A stretch of 64,000 bases of DNA, from the NCBI GenBank assembly GCA_023846275.1, contig CM043875.1, forward strand, positions 23,688,593-23,752,592, in the 5' to 3' direction. This document shows positions 11,601 to 23,826 of this stretch, one piece after another. The DNA is from Vanilla planifolia (taxonomy: Eukaryota; Streptophyta; Magnoliopsida; Asparagales; Orchidaceae). Position numbers and translations under genes: made by a program. The notes beneath the pieces are model-generated. The model ran no database searches and had not been told where the DNA came from. It saw nothing but the letters and a program-made list of their open reading frames with translations. Every line of letters starts with the position of its first letter. The stretch's first letter is position 1.

Positions 11601-14600
11601 AAAAATATGATAGAGCTTGATGTTGGTGACCTTGCTTGAATGGATATTAGTATGGATAGATTGAAGGGCATCAAGAAGTTGAAGCCTGTTTTGTATGGCC
11701 AAAATGGTCAAGGACAATGCTTATCAAGTTGGGATACTTAATAGACAATGTCGAAAAACCTAAGCCTTTGAGCCACTATAAGGAGCCACAAAGACAGTAA
11801 CACCACTGGATGACCACATATTAGACAACAATCAAACGCTCTATAAGATTAGTATCTTGGAAAAGAAAACTATTGGCACAAAATGAGGGAGACAAAGTCT
11901 TCTTACAGCATTGGTAGGAAGGATTAAAAGTTCATTGTAGAGGTGCATTCAATCTCTCTAAGACCTTGTCTCTATTTACAATATCACCAACAAGTTTCTA
12001 GGCCTTCTTGACATCTTGCTTGCCTTACTGTAAGGTGGGCACAACTTATAGCATTCTTTATAGAAATGCCCTTAGTCTCTAACAATGATACCATAAGAGA
12101 TCTTTTTGTTGAATCCTTGATTCTTATACTACTAGTTTGATAATAAAAAAATCATTGTATTATTTTTATTGATATTTGTCTTAAGTATTTTAGATTATAC
12201 CTCTCAAGATCAAATAGATCAATCAATTGAAGAATTTGACCACTCAATTCAAGAAGCTTACTGAAAGTGTTTTTAGAATTAATCGTAACTGACACAAAGA
12301 GAAAAACAAGCTTGAGCAACACTAAGAGAATATTTACGAAGTTAATTTTATTAGTATTAGCATATAAAGTCTATAAAAACTTATTTGAAATATTATGATT
12401 TAGAAAACTTGATTGTGAGTATTAAATATTTTCAAATCCATACATCACTCATATAAATTTAAGTTCTAAGCATAAGTTTCATTTAGGTTATTTCACACAT
12501 ATAAATTGTCTTAGAATAAAGCCAAGCTCATAGATTGCATTAGTAAGGCTTTATCAAGTAAAAGTTGTAAAGAATGTGAATTAAGTACATTTGCAAAACT
12601 ATATTAATCATAGTTGTATGATGTCTTTATCGTACAATACTACTAGTTATACTTGACATAGAAAAGAGAATCGGACCTAAGCGATCCTTAGTTAAGTTGA
12701 GTAAATATATATGCATACATGTACGACGCCTTTATCATATTTGTACAATTTTGTTTTCCTAAGAGGTATAAGCTGAGATATAGCATTATTGTGTTTTGTA
12801 CAGTACGATGACCATCTCGTACTTGTATGAATAGTTCTTCAATAATATCAGACAAGGCATTCGAATTAGGTAATGATAGTATAAATAATAGTTTGCATTA
12901 TCGTACATATATGATGTTTCTTTCATACAAGTATAATAACTTTTCAAAAAAGTGAGAGTTGAGGACTCAAGCAATAGGTAAACTAATTTGCTTTGTCAAG
13001 TATGATTTCTTATAATAGGTACACGATCTTTTATTTATAAAGAGAGTTATAAATGTGAAAGGTTTTGTACAAATACAATCATTGTCATTATATTGTAAGA
13101 TCTTGTGAAAACTCGAGAGGTGAAAAATTGAATCTGAAATTTTATGTTATTCATACATGCACAATACTTTTATCGTATAAGTATTCATCATTTAAGGGTT
13201 GTGAAATGAACTAATTGGACTTATCTGATAAGCCAAAAGATGTGTTTGTAGTTCTATCTATTATAATATCTTTAGAACAAACAGTAAGATCAGTTCAAGA
13301 TCTATAAGTAAATGATAATTTGATTGGTTTTAAAGAAAGATTGATTTAATCATTAGTGATTGTTTAGAGTCATTAGAAAGTATTATAAGGTTTATATAAA
13401 ATAGTCTAAACATTGTGTAAAGAACTAATGTTGAACTAAAAAATCATTGAGAAAAAATACACTTGAAAATCATTATTACAAAACAAAGAAGAGGAAGACC
13501 ATGGTATTAAGCATTAATATCATTCTTCACAACCTTCTTTCATTCCATAGCCTTCTTTCATTCCACATCCTTTGAGCTAAGTTGCATATTCATTATTGTA
13601 TTGCTTTAATCTCACATTAATATGTCTCTTGTTTAATTGTATTTGAATTATAAGACCTTATAATTGAGTTTTGTGTTTGGTTTCTTTGTTTCGTCATTGA
13701 GACTTTGTATTTAATCATGTTATTGGTCCTTTAACAATTATTGTGGGGGCTTTTGGCCTAATGAATTGTAGGGTCATTTGACCAAAAGTTGCATACTCCT
13801 TTGGGCTAATGTGCAAGGTCTTTTAGCTTGGTTATTGTAGACACTTTTGGATCGAAATGTAGGGTCCTCTAATATGGTGCTTTATAGATCCTTTGACCTG
13901 TTGTATGGTTTATCCCTATCAATTGCAATGAAAGGGAGTTGATTTAATGTAAACCTAGCCATTTGGCCAAGAGTGGATGTAAATTCGAGTTTAAATCATA
14001 AAAATTATATTATGTTTTTACAATATTTGCACTTTCATACAAAGATTTTCAAAGTAAATAACAATCTCTAAAACAAACTTTATAAAAATCATTAAAACAA
14101 GAAAGCCTTCTATTGCTACATTACTTATATTTGAATTGGTTTAAATTTACAATTTACATGATTCAACACTCTTGTATGGACAGCACGCTTACCAATTCTC
14201 TACATTTCCTTGAAAGAACTCAAGACACTAGCCTTAGATGACCCATTCTAGCTATAGCTTTTGAAGCCACCCTCATTTGACTATCTATCACACTTGTAGT
14301 TCCTTTTTTTGACAACTATAGCATCACACTTTCTTAGTTGAAACTAAGAAAGTAGAAAGAGTGAGTTTTGTAAGGATGTGAGAAGGTAATCATGCCAAAT
14401 ACTTAATAAAGGCTCTTTTATCTCCCAGCCTCACGTTGAGTGAGGCCATCTTTCTACAAAACTCAATCATGTCATCTTGCATTGATTTCTCACTTTATTA
14501 TTGTAGCGCAAACCGCTTTGACCTAGCTTCTTCATAACCCATTGGGTAGAACTCATTCTTTAAGTTTCCTATAGTTACTCCAATTGCAACCCAATATCAG

Positions 14601-17541
14601 ATCAACATAAAAGACCATTCCACAATGCCAATGCATTATCGGTGAACTTTAAACTTACAAAAACAACCTTATTCATATTATTATACCCATATACGGAGAA
14701 GTACATCTCCGATTGATCCAACCACACATCCACCTTATTGACTACAATCTCTCGTCCATTGGTCAAAATATTGACATTACCCCAACCTCAAAAGTCTTCA
14801 CGACACAATCTCCATCCAAAGTCGCAATTTCACGATGGTCATCAAGAACATCTTTCAATGGCCTCCTGTCCTCAAGTCTTGTCATTGATCCTCCTTGAGG
14901 TGGACAAGTCTTTGTTGACTAGTGTGTAATAAATGTAGACATCATTATCTCCTTCTACCGCATCATCTCCATCGCCTATTATAACAAAAAGTTTACCCAA
15001 CATAGCAATTTTATGATCACCACACTCAGCGAGATCCTCAACCATACAAGATCTATGCCTTGATACCAACTTATGATCTCTTCATACAACTAGATCAAAC
15101 ATGATAGATAGAATAATGCACTAACATGAGAACAAAGAAGCATAAATGGGAAAACTCAACTTCGTTTGTTCGAAAAAAACCAAATCCACTTGTACAATAT
15201 ATTTTCACCCTTCAGCAATCATCTTGGATGACAAGCATCTTGGCCTACAATACTCTTAAAGCTCTCTCCAACTTATAAACAGTTCTTCCAATGACACTCC
15301 CCTTTTTTGAGACTCTAGATATTTCCCTCAAATTCAAATCCTCACTCTCATCTCCCTTAGTTCATTTTATAATTATAAAGACCACAATAAAATAAGAATT
15401 ATATAAGATTCAAATCTCTCCAAAAATAAGAACTAATCTCCTGAATCTAGATATCTCCTAATTCTAAATAATTGGCAATGATATGCACAACCTTTTCTAT
15501 GATTCTTAACCTAATCCATCCAACTACCAATCTGGATTAGCATTGCCTTATTATCTTCACATTCTAACACATGAGTTATCGTCAAGAGCTTTGATTATAA
15601 GTACTTCTCATGCCTCCTTGTGGTGATCCCCTCGAGATTACTCTCAAACGTCAACCTCTCATAAATGCCCACAAAGATTAAAGACATCTCAAGACATCTT
15701 CTACAAGACCTTCCGTCATTACATGAGGGCCTTCATATGGATATGACACATCTTGAGTCAAAATTGTCCCTCTCAAGACTATCTTTATGCACATCAAGAC
15801 TGTTGGAATGAGTTTCATGATTTGCTAAAACCTGTCAAAATCATTATCGCAAGAATACCTCTTATATCATCTTACATCCATCTCGAGTTCATCTTGAAAA
15901 CCTTAAACTAATGCCCTGGGGACTACTTCAATACTCTCGAGACCTTCCTCTTTGACAGCTCCAACTCCTCAATATCACTCGAGAAAACTCAATTATCTTC
16001 GAGACAACCTTTTTGAGAAAAACTTGATCTCAAATCAATAATATATAATATGAAAATGTTTTATAAAGACAAACCAATGAGAAAAACCTAATCTCAAGTT
16101 TGATAAATGTTTAAACCCAAAGAGTCTGATGTAAATATTCTTACCTTATATTCTATAAGAAGTTGCCTTCACAAAGAGAAAATATTTTACTAACATATTC
16201 ATTGAGAAAAAAAAAATTATTTGTCAATATTTGTTTGATAACTTACCAAAATTTCACCAATTGTTTTAATGCAATGTCAATTGAATTAAACTCTGTACAA
16301 ACTACAAGTTCAAGTGTTCCCCAGATGTATTTGGGTAAAACTACAACATTCATTCTATATAGCTATATCTCATCAAGATTCTGATAAAACATAGATTTAT
16401 AGGCAGCAATATTATAATGTGATTGGAGAGTATAAACATGCTTGAGCATGGACAGCAGCCAAACTTCAGTTATTGTCACCAAATTTGATGACAAGGAACT
16501 AAATTTTCCTTCAAGGCAGTGTGAGCTTAAGCTTAAAACTGATCAACCTCCTAAATATTAAAAATAACAGATGAGTCCTTGATGTATTTTGTTTATTTAT
16601 AACATCAAAACTCCACTACACCAAATAGTTACCACATTTGGTGGACACAGAAGATGAATATATGATTAGCCAAGATCGTGAAGCAGGGGAGACACTACAT
16701 GGTAAGTACCAGAATAGTATTTCCATAGTTTACAGAAGTACCATTACACCAGATTGAGAAGATGTTGCATTGTGGTCCTGTAGTTGTGCCCCAACACCTG
16801 AAAACCAGAGAGATTGCCGTAAATTGACACACAGAATACCAATAAAGCGTTAAAAAGCTAGCTTATTATAAGGTTGATAAGAAACAGTTATCATACCACC
16901 CTTTCTTGACGAGCTGACCATATCTTCATTTGACAACCCAAAGCCAACAGTATTCTCAAAAGATGAATTTCTTCCCTCCCTATATCCAGTCTCACCTCCA
17001 GCATTGTACATAACTCCGTCAGGTTCTTTAATCTCATCTTTAACTTCCTAAAAAAAGCAAGCATAAGCAAAAAGGTAAGCAATAAAAACACGATAAGCGA
17101 TTGTACTAACAAAACAATGAAAGCTAAAACAAGAAATCAAGACCTGCTCTATAAAATTGAGATAGTCAGACGATTTCAGCTGCATCCACCACAGTATCAA
17201 ATACTTTGCTTCTTATACAAAATCAAGCCAAAACTCACATAAAAAATCAAAATATCTATAAGAAACATTTATCTTACGGGCGAGAAATTCTTAAGAATGC
17301 CCCGTGTTCCGCCAAGAAATTGCTTTTGTTCTGAAACAGAAGGCAGTCGATCAAATAGAACGCCGGGGATCCACTTGACAGAAAGTCGAGTAAAAAGATA
17401 AGCAATAAAGAGGGAGGTTGGTGTACCAAGGGATCCGGTGTGCTGCCAGAATAATATGAAGACAATAGGGCATAAGGCACAGAAACCGATGAGTACGTAA
17501 AAGAGGATGGGAATCCTCAATTTTCGCGGCAATGGCCTCAT
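8644..17541 (-). CDS. GAUT3: GAUT family galacturonosyltransferase, GAUT3-like, 5' part only
   Basis: The family makes pectin homogalacturonan by adding GalA from UDP-GalA in the Golgi. Exons on the minus strand: 17541-17278 (88 codons), 17179-17144 (tentative), 17047-16897, 16797-about 16749, 9395-9193 and 9001-8644; phases agree throughout. Exon 1 carries a basic N-terminus and one membrane anchor (ILFYVLIGFCALCPIVFILF). Exons 2-4 are a hydrophilic stem. Exon 5 has the conserved IRYMEDQVLTARAYL and LRLRIKDIERVL blocks. Exon 6 has QKMKAMESTLYKAKK, LPNRQKF, LYHYSIFSDN and VVVNSTISNS. The GAUT3-like PKGLHCLSMRLTTEYFAL block decides the subgroup. The GT8 catalytic part (DDD and HYNG motifs) should follow but is not in the window. 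The last donor (gtaagc) is intact, so it may lie to the left or be lost. Exon 5 could instead start at 9376; with that start exon 4 would end at 16750. Confidence 0.85.
10930..11760 (+). mobile_element. Ty3/gypsy pol fragment: integrase C-terminal half
   Basis: Broken frames on the plus strand give integrase landmarks in the correct order. TIFHPQTNNQTKAVNRT at about 11263-11316 corresponds to the usual YHPQTDGQTEVVNRT. ARKLSRIRKVHADIK-type and KKLKPVLYGQ sequences follow at about 11530-11700, matching the post-integrase KLKPR-DGPF region. Many stops and frameshifts mark it as dead. It lies in the GAUT intron, antisense to that gene. Its LTRs and RT were not identified. Confidence 0.65.
12580..13190. 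repeat. Cluster of GTAC/ATCGTAC quasi-repeats
   Basis: Five or six loosely related copies of a motif like TGTACGATGYCTTTATCGTA followed by CAAGTAT occur about every 60-220 bp (near 12615, 12720, 12800, 12900, 13060 and 13155). Each pairs a GTAC or TATGAT half with an ATCGTAC or CATACAA half, so each is a weak inverted repeat. Similar motifs recur at 25.4-26.2 kb. Function unknown; probably transposon-derived. Confidence 0.35.
14190..15069 (-). mobile_element. Ty3/gypsy gag remnant with degenerate primer-binding site
   Basis: Read on the minus strand, 15053-15068 gives TGGTATCAAGGCATAG, close to the initiator-Met tRNA primer site TGGTATCAGAGC that follows many plant 5' LTRs. Downstream is a gag-like frame with VDVWLDQSEMYFSVYGY, VSLKFTDNALALWNGL and, after frameshifts, MIEFCRKMASLNVRLGDK. 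This is the usual order of the plant Ty3 gag domain. Stops and frameshifts show it is inactive. It has the same orientation as the GAUT gene. Confidence 0.6.
15070..16050 (-). mobile_element. Putative 5' LTR region of the gag remnant
   Basis: It lies directly upstream, on the minus strand, of the primer-site-like sequence, where the 5' LTR is expected. It contains AT-rich and moderately GC-rich parts and repeated TCGAG/CTCAAGAC words at about 15630-16010. No matching second LTR was found, so the outer boundary is a guess. Confidence 0.3.
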
Positions 17542-17570
17542 CGACGACGTGAATCTCCTACAAACTGCAT
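17538..17570 (-). promoter_or_regulatory. 10-codon upstream ORF overlapping the GAUT start
   Basis: On the minus strand, an ATG at 17570 opens a 10-codon frame whose TGA overlaps the main ATG (ATGA arrangement). If transcription starts upstream of it, scanning ribosomes would meet this ORF first and end one base inside the main start codon. The transcription start is not known from sequence. Confidence 0.45.
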
Positions 17571-20489
17571 TGGTTACGAATAGGGTTAGGGTTCTTCCAC
17601 CTGGATTAGAGACGCGGAAGCAGTCAGACAGGCTCGGAAAGAAATCGTCGCAACAAGGTCTTCGTTTTCGATCTTCGCCGTATCGTTCGGCTTTTCGACA
17701 AATGTAAATTTGCCTGTTAGTTTTATATCTTCCGGTTCAAATATAAGGTAACTGAATGGGTTTGAATATTCGGATGACGTGACGTGCAGCCGCTTAACGG
17801 ATCAAACAAAAAGTATAAAGTGGCTGCATACGAGGTTTCGTTCATCACAAATTCCAAAATTATAATAACTATCTTTTTTAAATAAAAATTTCAATCCCAA
17901 ATTCTTATCAAAACACTTAAATATATAGAATATAAAAAATTAAGATTCAAAAAATATTTATATTTTGCTAGACCTTATAAGATAAGAAATACACACAAGT
18001 ATATTGATGATTTCACATAACTCTTTTTAAAACAATTTATATTTTAAGTTATAGATGATTATTTAATATAATATTAAATATAGTCTTTTAATTTTTCCAA
18101 TCTTTGGTCAAAGAATAACAACCAAAATTTTTTTTAATTTTCTATTGATCCACTGAATTTAAGAGCTTAACAAATAACTTTTACCAAAATAATTCGAGGT
18201 CCTCATCAACAAATACTTAGCATCTACCTCTCAAATTATCATAAGGATCTCTTGCTTATCTTTAAAATACTTTTTGCTATAGTACACATTTCACTGAAAA
18301 GTCTGCTGTGCAATTTTCTAAGAAGGTATTGGGTTGTCGTTACAATAAGAGCTCAGAAGGACTTAGCTCTATTATTGAAGATTTAAGCAAGTTATATCAA
18401 AATTATATGTTATCTAGCATCTCTAAACAACTCTTTTAACTTGTCATGATATAAAACTTCAAGTATTCTTCTAGTAATTGATTTATCATTTTAGTTTTTT
18501 CATCAATTTGTAGGTAACTAATTATAAAAAATTTTAAATTGGTTTTGCATCAGATTGAGTAATAAAGTCCAAAACTTCTTTTAAATCTTGCATTTGGATC
18601 ACTCATATTTTTTTTTTTTTTGCACACTAAAGTAATTAACCACAATACCACTATAAATTATACCACTAAACAAAATCATCAACACCGTGATAAGCATTAC
18701 ATCATCATAGTAAAACTATATTATCACAAAAGAAAACCATATCATAGTCCTAAAATGTTCACATACATGAGTATCACAACAAAATCTACAATACTATCGT
18801 TATTTAAAAAATAATCTACTTCTAATTCTCAATACCTACTCCAATACCTCTAAAAGTCTCCACTTAAAATAATGCAAGTATGAAAGTTAACATAAAGACT
18901 CAACAAATAAATTGATAGCATAAATAAATTGATATAAAAATGAGTATGTAATAGAATAAATATAATCTCAAATACTATGAAAATATACATAATATCAAAA
19001 GAAGGGATAATCATATCTACAAACATGCTATAATTTTTAATCTTTAGAATAAATAATTTTCATCTTTTTTATAAATAATTTATGTAAATATTTATGTATA
19101 TACTTTTTTTATCAAATTTTATTCATTCTTAATTATTCACATTTTTCATTTAACCATCTTTTTAATAATAAGGGCATTGGCTTTCCTCAACAGTCACATC
19201 TCAAATTTCTTAGCATGTCATCATATCCATCACCAAATCACATAGTAAATAATGATAATGATATCACACGACAAGTGACATATATATATATATATATATA
19301 TATGACATCTCTATAGATATCAACTGTTAGATAACACAAATAACAACTCCTGATCATATAGTAAAAAGCTTAATCATTGAGGTTTAATGTCAAAAGTACC
19401 AATATCACTAGATCACACAAGTGATAATTGTCAGATCACACAGTAATCGGACAAATATATTTTTAATATTTCTTACTAATAATTCATTATATACTAAGGT
19501 TTAAGCCTAAATTCTTTTATTTTCTTTATTTTCGTCGTCTTTTTCCATACCACATAAAGATTAATGTCAGTTAAATTAATTACTCTCAATTTCATATTGT
19601 TTAATCCATATATAAATTTTAATACTTACATTCTTATTTTTTTCATTACAAACATGCAACAAATACTCAAGATATTTGCGCATCATTAATCATGTAGAAT
19701 TATAATATGTATGCACATGTTGATATGTTATATTACTCATATCAAGTATTAATATATACAGATACAAAGAAGTGATCATTCATACTATGTTAATTAATAG
19801 AACAATTACATAAACAACTCACTACTTGTATTATAATTTATTTAGTTCATTTACTTAGATTTTTAAGGGTTATTTTAATGTCAATTTTTCTCTTTCTATT
19901 TACTTCTTATATCATAAGATAAGAACAAAGGGTTTCATCATCACTTATCAATTTTCTTAGCAACTTATTAATTATTATGATACATTATAAAGTATAACAT
20001 GAGAGGGTTTACTTTGCATATAATTTTGCTAAGTTAAGCTAATATAAAGTAAATAATTCAACTTATAACCATTTATTAAGCTAATATTTAGCCATATTTG
20101 AACTTTTTTTGTAATTCTAACTTTAAAACTAAGTGTTATTTATCGTACATAGAACTTAGCAAAAAGCATGATACCTTAGATAAATCTTGTTTTTTCTTTC
20201 TATTGTGATCTACGACCAATTGCTACATATCTCCTCCCTCAAAAGTATATTTAAGACTCATAATTATTAAATAAATTTTTTCTCAAATTTTCCCATCGAA
20301 TCTTACGTCACAATTGCTAAAGATCCTACATTGAATAAATACATGAAAAATCAAATCACATGTTTTCCTTTTCTTATTACTATAATTCATGGTGAGACTG
20401 TTTGAGCATTCTTCCTTAACTATTCAATAGCATAAATTTCATAAATTTTCATTTCTATTTCCCCTCTTTAGTCACAATAGTAATTCATA
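17571..20489. other. GAUT upstream region and AT-rich spacer
   Basis: The first 200 bp or so upstream of GAUT are relatively GC-rich, as expected of a promoter or leader. Beyond about 17850 the sequence is strongly AT-rich with no recognisable gene. A (TA)n microsatellite lies at 19281-19303. Confidence 0.5.
19281..19303. repeat. (TA)n microsatellite
   Basis: About 11 uninterrupted TA units. Confidence 0.95.
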
Positions 20490-20725
20490 TATTAAAAGCA
20501 CAATTAAGAGAGGTTTGGCCAAATGGTTTTCAAGTATCTCTCACTCTTATCGCAATTGCTTTACTCAACTAGTCAATTACATCAAAGGGACTTACCATTG
20601 CTATCAAAGACCTTTGAAGCTTATGAGATCCCATAATCCCTTTGCACAACATGGCTTAACTAGATTAAGGAAGCAAACTCAGTTGATTAATGAATCGATG
20701 AAGCACAAATGCATAAGCAGTTAGA
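20490..20725 (+). mobile_element. Possible Ty3/gypsy gag fragment
   Basis: A plus-strand frame reads IKRGLAKWFSSISHSYRNCF and then TQLVNYI. This resembles the plant gag pattern L-G-A--WF--L---SI-SF-QL. The rest of the 69-codon frame has no clear match. Weak but specific pattern; no neighbouring pol was seen. Confidence 0.4.
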
Positions 20726-23436
20726 ATACTCACAAAAAAGCTACACCACTGGGAAAAATAGATGATTCACTCCTCCAAAGTGGTCTCGATAGTAGATCGA
20801 TGACAAAGATATGTGAATCATCAATGTGTGTGAAAGATTAGGGATTTTTAAATCCTTATTGATGTTCATTCATCAAGATCTCTCTCCTTTCTTTCTAAAA
20901 TTCACAAGAATACAAAATGGTTCTTGATGATAGTCAAGCATTAGGTTAGAAAGTCACAAGAGGATTAAAACTACAAGAAAGATAAAAGAGTGTCTTTAAT
21001 TAAATAAATAATTAAAACTTTAAACAATATATTCTTATTTCTTTTTATCTTAAAACATTCGTAGAAAATCTAAATATTTTTAAATAACTTTGATGAACAT
21101 ATTATTAGATTCCTCACAAGTTTTTTTATTCATAATCAAATTCCAAGGTACTTTGTTAGACATATTTTTCATGACATATATAAAATAATATCATTTTATG
21201 TTATTCCAAACAAATTTCAAATATTAATATGAAGCATCCACATTAGTGATAATACTAAAGAAATGAAATATAATCATCACAATTTGTCTTTCATCATAGA
21301 AATAGAAAAATTAAACTCTATAAAAAATATTAAATAAATGGTGTTATTGAGGCTAGATGGAGCCCATGATATTTTATTATTTATCGAAGTATCATAAGGT
21401 GTTACTTAGACTAAATGGGATTTTCAAGAGTGCATCTTATGGTACGATGGATGAAGTTAAAATAAAAAAAAGAATCTATAAGCTTAAAAGCCCAAGGAAC
21501 ATGGATGATTAAAAAAATGAAAAATAAATCAATAAAAATGCTAAATAAACAAAGTAGAATTAATGTATTATATTAATGCATCTAAGGGAAGTGTTGCATT
21601 ACTGTACTTATTTACATGATTAATTTTATTATTTTGTATATTCTATGATGTCTTACTTGAACCAGCATATGGTATAACCCTTAAATATACAATATTTTGC
21701 GTGTACATTATGTAGTTTTTGTCCACTAAGTCAACGTTGGTTAGCTCAATCATTTCTTTGTCTTAATAATTACAAGAAAAAATTATGCATGTCATAAGAC
21801 TTTAGGAAAGCAATGAGGTGGCATGGTTATTAGTGTTTATTTATTTTTATTTTAGTTTAGTAATCCTTTATTATGATTATTTTTAGTATTGTAATAACAC
21901 TGTTGTGACAATTGGGACATAGATTACATATTAATAACATTATTATGAACTTAGTTTTGGAAAGAAATATAATAGCTTTTATGGTTTAATTAAGATTTCA
22001 CTATTCGATCAAGTTATTTTTTTTTTTGAAAAATAGTTTTAAAAAGTTGGCGAGTGGCACACTTGTTACCATCAAAAAATTACATAAATTGTTCTTATTT
22101 ACATGCACCTTCCAAGGATCAGGGTTGAAGGAACCTTGAAAGACTTGGATGAGTTCCTTTTAAGTAATCTCACAAGCCTTAATTGTTAACCTCCTTCCTT
22201 TAAGAGCAACTTCCAAGAAGGTTTTAAGGAGTTATCTCTCATTTGAATGCTTCAAAATGAAGAGACACAAGGTTTGACAATACTCCATGTCATATGCACA
22301 CAAACTTGTAGCATTTATATTCAAGCTTGTGCTTTATTCCATGTTATAGGTCTTCAAAGCTTTTTATTGACCAATTCATTTTAGGATATCCAAAATCACT
22401 TCATAGGATTTTCATGTGACAAATTGAATATTTAATTATTTAAATTTTTATAAAAGGGTAGTACCCCTTGCTTCTTAGTTGATATAAGCACTTGGAAGAT
22501 TTGAAAGAGAAACATAATGAGTACTTGATTGAGAGAGAGAAGAAGATCCTGAAGAAAATTTTTCTTGATTAGTGATTAGATAAGAAGATTTTGAAGACAA
22601 AGAGCTCATATCTGTATTTATATAAGAAAGAATTAAGAAATGTATGTTCTATAAGTACATTCTTTCTATAAGAGGGGAATGAATTGTATTTCTTTTAAGT
22701 TAACCATGTAAGATTAAAACAAATTTTATATCAAGTAATAAATGTTGTCTATAACAAGTATTCCTTTTAATCAACTCTTATTTGACTTTGAAAGAAATTG
22801 TGCAATAACTATAATAAAAAGCTCAAAGATTTTTAGATTGTTTAATAAATACATATGACTACATCCACCCCCAACCATGAAAGACTAAGCTTATCAAACT
22901 TGACTATTTTTTATCATAAGATGAGCAAGTGAAACATCTTTGGAATAAGATCCATAAGGATAAAAAAGTACACCAAAAGAGCCAATCAAAAGATGGCTTA
23001 CAACAACCATAATATAGAAAAAAAAATATAAAGAACAATGGCAAAAATCTAATGTAACTTTTAACAATATATCTTATACAATAAATACTTATAACAAACA
23101 TTAGTGATAATATTAAATATGTGTATAGAAATATTACTAATGATAATTGATGAAGATATAAGAAGATTGAGGTCAAAAGTAGTTGTAGCAACAGATCTCA
23201 AGAGCTTTAAAATAATAAAGTTTTTACAGATTGTTGGAATAGTTAAAGTGATGCTTTTGATTGATTTTTTTCCATAATTGATTCTTCTCTCATGGATTAT
23301 TAATGTATATATAAACATAAAACACTCATAAGGTTGAATAAGGTAGTCATAACAACTAAACAATAGATATAAATCATTTCTCAAAAAACTTAAATTAGTC
23401 ATCACAAGTTCACACAACTAAGTATACCATACAATT
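20726..23436. other. AT-rich spacer
   Basis: No gene recognised. Sequence around 22060-22540 is somewhat less AT-rich and may be an old repeat. Confidence 0.45.
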
Positions 23437-23630
23437 AACATTAAAATGAACCATTCAAATCATATGATAAAAATTAATACCCTTCCAAAATTCCCAGGTT
23501 TAGATGCATGAATGATATGTTCATATACAAGACTTAAATATGTATGATACAAAAGCACCACATCATATAAAATTCTCATAATTTTTAGCCCAAAACTTTG
23601 ATCATACTACATGATGATGATTATCATATC
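23437..23630. repeat. 194-bp tandem duplication, unit 1
   Basis: Begins aacattaaaatgaacc and ends atgatgatgattatcatatc. The next unit starts immediately and repeats it with scattered substitutions, at a visibly high identity. Confidence 0.9.
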
Positions 23631-23826
23631 AACATTAAAATGAACCATTTAGATCATATGATAAAAATTAATACACTTTCCAAAATTCTCAGGTTTAAAT
23701 GTAGGAATGGTATATTTATATACAAGAATTAAATATGTATGATACAAAAGCACTATATCATATAAAATTCTCATGATTTTTAGCCTAAAAATTTGATCAT
23801 ACTACATGATGATGATTATCATATCA
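23631..23826. repeat. 194-bp tandem duplication, unit 2
   Basis: Near-identical copy of 23437-23630, ending with the same gatgatgattatcatatca. Both units carry paired ATGAT/ATCAT words that can form small hairpins. Confidence 0.9.

Larger units (their letters stand above)
9396..16748 (-). other. GAUT intron of about 7.4 kb with inserted retroelement fragments
   Basis: The interval between the exon ending near 16749 (donor gtaatg) and the exon starting at 9395 (acceptor ctatag). It contains a plus-strand gypsy integrase fragment, a motif cluster and a minus-strand gypsy gag with an LTR-like flank. I see no additional GAUT exon, but one short exon could be missed. Confidence 0.6.
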
